A stretch of DNA of 8,879 nucleotides from the NCBI GenBank assembly GCA_014376575.1, contig JACMRF010000032.1:1-8879 (forward strand), in the 5' to 3' direction. The DNA comes from Undibacterium sp. (GTDB taxonomy: Bacteria; Pseudomonadota; Gammaproteobacteria; Burkholderiales; Burkholderiaceae). A program made the position numbers and the translations under genes. Below, in pieces: positions 6,851 to 8,879 of this stretch; within the stretch, counting starts at the first letter, position 1; each line of letters starts with the position of its first letter. The notes beneath the pieces are model-generated. The model had not been told where the DNA came from, made no database searches, and was given only the letters and a program-made list of their open reading frames with translations.

Positions 6851-8257
6851 TCAACAGCGTCGTATCACATGTTTTTCCTGCCATCCGGAAAACTCCAAAG
6901 GTCTAATACCAAAGCGAACGGCGTTCCCAGGATGTAGCGTTTTGAATTCTGCCATGGCCAATTCGATGAAATGATCCCTATCAGCGTCTGTCACAGTCGC
7001 GGGTGTTCTGGCACGCACCGTTGTGTCAGTGGCTGCTTCATCACTACGAACAATGGCCGCAACAACTTCGGTCAAGGCCTGCCGATAACGTAGACGAAAG
7101 ATGTCTGGCGGCACACGGTTTTGCTTGACGGCGACATACTGCTGACAAGAGCGTTCATAAGCCCAGACGAACACATCGCGAAGAAGTTCGATGCGATTCA
7201 ACTCATACACGCCGATCATGGCATCAACATAGGCCTGTTGCGGCACATCAATGAAGGACAATGGGCACAAGTTGTGGCGAATGAAAGGAATATTGGCCGC
7301 CAGCCGTGAGACGCGTTTATTCACGTCTTCAAAGGGTTGCAGGTAGGGCAGATGCACCATCAGGAAGAAAGCTTGCTCGAAGGGGTCGTGAATTTCCGCC
7401 GCCATTTGGATGACGATACCAAATAACTCTTCAAGTCGCTGCGGTAACGCTACGGGTAAGTATACGCTTCCCCCAATTTCCACTGCCCTACGACGGATGC
7501 GACCGCAAGCAGACGGATCGGCCATCAAGCCATCAGACAGGAATGCATGCAACGCAATGATAGTGTCCGTCGTCAGGTTCGCATGTTCAGGATCGCGCAC
7601 TAAATACTCGATGGCATCCTTATGATTCAGGATCATCTGAGTTTCCAATACGCCCTTACCTTCAGCGGCTTGGCCGAACTCGATCAGGCGCTCTGTATCA
7701 AGACGACTGTAGGTATTGCCTTCCAGTTGTGAAGATGCCCATGATAAGTCTATCAATAGGCGATTCAGAATGTCGCGGGCAAAGGTGCCAGCAGGAGTCT
7801 GATCAGCGGGCGAGCGCCCTAATGCGTGCAGTTGATCGCGCAGATCTTGCGGCAGATATGTCGTCTGATTGGGATGGTAGCGCTCAAGAAATTCCAGCTT
7901 GTAGCCAACTGGCTGGCGTAACTGGCGAGGTTGGCGCACATAAGCTTTAATTTCGCTGCCCTCCGGTGAGGTCGGTACGTAAACCTCGGCGGAAGCCAGC
8001 GTTGTGTCATCTTCCTCTTGGATTAATACAACCGCGTTGATGATCTTTGGGGCAGTGTGATAACGCGATGCACGGCTTTTTCCGTTAGATTGAATACGGC
8101 CTTGCTTGATAAGTAACGCGAGCCTCCGCTGCAAGGTACGCCGTGGAATGCTATCGCCGATCGCTTGTAAGATGGCATCTATACCAATACCCTCGTGGTG
8201 TAAGGAAATCACTTCGACGAGTTGATCTACCTCTTGAGGCAACTTTGATTTAGGCAT
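6851..8257 (-). CDS. Winged-helix/Fic-domain protein with a non-canonical active site
   Basis: The 468-residue product begins with a winged-helix DNA-binding domain (about residues 8-68). It has a recognition-helix-like 'SIPRRTLQRRLALLIKQGRI' and a basic wing. A linker follows, then a Fic fold. An inhibitory-helix motif (S/T)xxxE(G/N) is present as SSQLEG at 175-180, upstream of the Fic core, as in class II Fic proteins. The core motif, normally HPFxDGNGRxxR, reads QPFEDVNKRVSR at 307-318. The catalytic histidine is glutamine (codon CAA at 7337-7339), the first glycine is valine and the second is lysine. Asp311, Asn313, Arg315 and Arg318 are kept. Canonical Fic enzymes transfer AMP or other groups from nucleotides to target hydroxyls. 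With the histidine missing, this one may be inactive, use altered chemistry, or act mainly as a regulator. I have a recollection of other Fic-family proteins with a similar PFEDVNKR core, so this may be a subfamily trait rather than decay. The frame is intact. The start ATG has only a weak purine-rich stretch (AGAGAA) upstream. Upstream repeats suggest autoregulation. Confidence 0.88.
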   Translation of the reverse strand: MPKSKLPQEVDQLVEVISLHHEGIGIDAILQAIGDSIPRRTLQRRLALLIKQGRIQSNGKSRASRYHTAPKIINAVVLIQEEDDTTLASAEVYVPTSPEGSEIKAYVRQPRQLRQPVGYKLEFLERYHPNQTTYLPQDLRDQLHALGRSPADQTPAGTFARDILNRLLIDLSWASSQLEGNTYSRLDTERLIEFGQAAEGKGVLETQMILNHKDAIEYLVRDPEHANLTTDTIIALHAFLSDGLMADPSACGRIRRRAVEIGGSVYLPVALPQRLEELFGIVIQMAAEIHDPFEQAFFLMVHLPYLQPFEDVNKRVSRLAANIPFIRHNLCPLSFIDVPQQAYVDAMIGVYELNRIELLRDVFVWAYERSCQQYVAVKQNRVPPDIFRLRYRQALTEVVAAIVRSDEAATDTTVRARTPATVTDADRDHFIELAMAEFKTLHPGNAVRFGIRPLEFSGWQEKHVIRRC

Positions 8258-8286
8258 CTTATTCTCTATTCATTGCTGACCCAACC

Positions 8287-8315
8287 ATTATCGCGCCAAA
8301 TAAAGTGGCGCGCAA
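8287..8315 (-). promoter_or_regulatory. Putative promoter of the Fic-domain gene, overlapping its operator
   Basis: On the minus strand, GATAAT (8287-8292) matches the -10 consensus at five of six positions. Seventeen bases upstream is TTGCGC (8310-8315), which keeps only the TTG of a -35. Transcription would start near 8280 and leave a short leader of about 23 bases. The spacer and -35 are occupied by the GCGCCA-N7-TGGCGC dyad, so a bound protein should block RNA polymerase. Confidence 0.4.
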
Positions 8316-8353
8316 ATGAATTCGCGCCACTTTGTGCGCCAAATAAATGTCGC
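8292..8353. repeat. Operator-like array of GCGCCA half-sites upstream of the Fic-domain gene
   Basis: Five half-sites lie within 62 bases: GCGCCA at 8293-8298, TGGCGC at 8306-8311, GCGCCA at 8324-8329 and 8336-8341, and the variant TGTCGC at 8348-8353. They make a dyad with 7-base centre (8292-8312), a perfect 11-bp inverted repeat AAAGTGGCGCG/CGCGCCACTTT around 10 bases (8302-8333), and a second weaker dyad (8336-8353). GCCAAATAAA occurs as a direct repeat at 8295 and 8338, 43 bases apart, about four helical turns. A near copy, GCCAAATAGA, lies further out at 8416-8425. The array begins 35 bases before the Fic ATG. The likely binder is the winged-helix domain of the Fic protein itself (inference). 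Confidence 0.7.
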
Positions 8354-8571
8354 GAAAAATATTAACCTACCTCATCTTAGGTTGTAATTGACATTATTTT
8401 AGCCAGACCCAGCGTGCCAAATAGACTGTTTGCTGCCAGTCGCGGTGAACCACCCATCGTCAAGTAAATTGCTTACATAGCGACAAAGCAAGCGAGAGTG
8501 CCTATCGCAGGTCGACAAAAAGCAACGCAAAATAACTAATAGGGCACACAGCATTCATCCATTAATGCGCT
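8354..8571. other. Divergent intergenic region between the operator array and the IS91-type transposase
   Basis: No gene is seen in these 218 bases. They contain an isolated TTGACA at 8388-8393 (plus strand) without a matching -10, the outlying GCCAAATAGA copy at 8416-8425, and a TTGCTT-N11-AAGCAA inverted repeat at 8469-8491. One end of the IS91-family element is expected somewhere here. IS91 elements lack long terminal inverted repeats and do not make target duplications, so the boundary cannot be placed by eye. Confidence 0.35.
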
Positions 8572-8879
8572 ATGGATGTTGCTGCCATGTCAGCCACCGG
8601 TCATTCCGATGTGCCACAAGCCGACGTTTGCCGCCCACATACGCGGCACGCAACAGTGCGTCCGGTACACCTGCAAGCAGTCCCCAAGCAAACCCCCGCG
8701 CTGTATCAAGCCCGTCATCCTGAGCAAAGTCTGCTTTATCGCACCATCGCTGGTCACTTTGAAACCTGGCTCGCGCTTGCCTCTTGCGGCCAATTTGATG
8801 GACAAGGTGATCTGCACACGCCAGCGCCTTATGTCGAGACTGCGTTTCGCAAATACCTCGAATGCGGCATCTTTGCTTA
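8572..8879 (+). CDS. IS91-family transposase, N-terminal part (cut by window edge)
   Basis: The frame from ATG at 8572-8574 is open to the right edge and gives 102 residues plus two bases. After a poorly conserved leader of about 44 residues, the sequence reads YQARHPEQSLLYRTIAGHFE (45-64) and then YVETAFRKYLECGIFA (87-102). This is the pattern that precedes the zinc-binding segment of IS91-type transposases. These enzymes move DNA by a rolling-circle mechanism using tyrosines in their C-terminal half, which is outside the window. An in-frame ATG at 8587 is an alternative start; neither has a clear Shine-Dalgarno sequence. Nothing in the visible part is broken, but intactness beyond the edge is unknown. 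It is transcribed divergently from the Fic-domain gene. Confidence 0.82.
   Translation, partial: MDVAAMSATGHSDVPQADVCRPHTRHATVRPVHLQAVPKQTPALYQARHPEQSLLYRTIAGHFETWLALASCGQFDGQGDLHTPAPYVETAFRKYLECGIFA

Noticed and set aside
8292..8353. CRISPR-like repeats
   Set aside because: The repeats are short, inverted as well as direct, irregularly spaced and lie over a promoter; they fit an operator.
8258..8571. A small antitoxin gene partnering the Fic protein
   Set aside because: No short frame with a ribosome site was found next to the Fic gene. The inhibitory motif is inside the Fic protein itself, so no separate antitoxin is needed.
8590..8817. Minus-strand open frame opposite the IS91-type transposase
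   Set aside because: The plus strand has the transposase signature; the reverse frame has no recognisable features.

Overview
The window looks like chromosomal DNA of a Gram-negative bacterium. It encodes a TonB-dependent receptor, a second outer-membrane barrel and several proteins with export signals. Base composition is close to balanced, and the protein styles (paired-domain M16 peptidase, YncE-like propeller, PF13557-like barrel, PF14905-like receptor) recall Betaproteobacteria, perhaps Burkholderiales/Oxalobacteraceae. That placement is an inference from protein style, not from a marker gene.

Layout, left to right. All five larger genes lie on the minus strand, so transcription runs right to left. 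Positions 1-1611 hold the N-terminal 537 residues of a secreted two-domain M16 zinc peptidase, cut by the left edge. A 612-base gap (1612-2223) carries a plausible promoter for it and no convincing gene. Positions 2224-4452 hold a TonB-dependent receptor, 4568-5629 a periplasmic YVTN/YncE-like beta-propeller, and 5810-6574 a small outer-membrane barrel protein that starts at TTG behind a strong Shine-Dalgarno sequence. Positions 6851-8257 hold a winged-helix/Fic-domain protein whose catalytic histidine position is glutamine. Its upstream region (8287-8353) is packed with inverted and direct repeats that look like an autoregulatory operator. On the plus strand, 8572 to the right edge is the beginning of an IS91-family transposase.

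How the genes may work together. The barrel, propeller, receptor and M16 peptidase all point to the cell envelope. E. coli has a TonB-receptor/propeller pair (yncD-yncE), and TonB-receptor/M16-peptidase pairs are known in import systems (FusA-FusC, YddB-PqqL). The four genes here could therefore form a loose envelope uptake locus, but the gaps between them are large enough for separate transcription. The Fic gene with its operator, next to an IS91-type element, looks like a separate accessory module. The two most notable points are the non-canonical Fic active site combined with the dense operator array, and the co-directional propeller/receptor/M16 arrangement.
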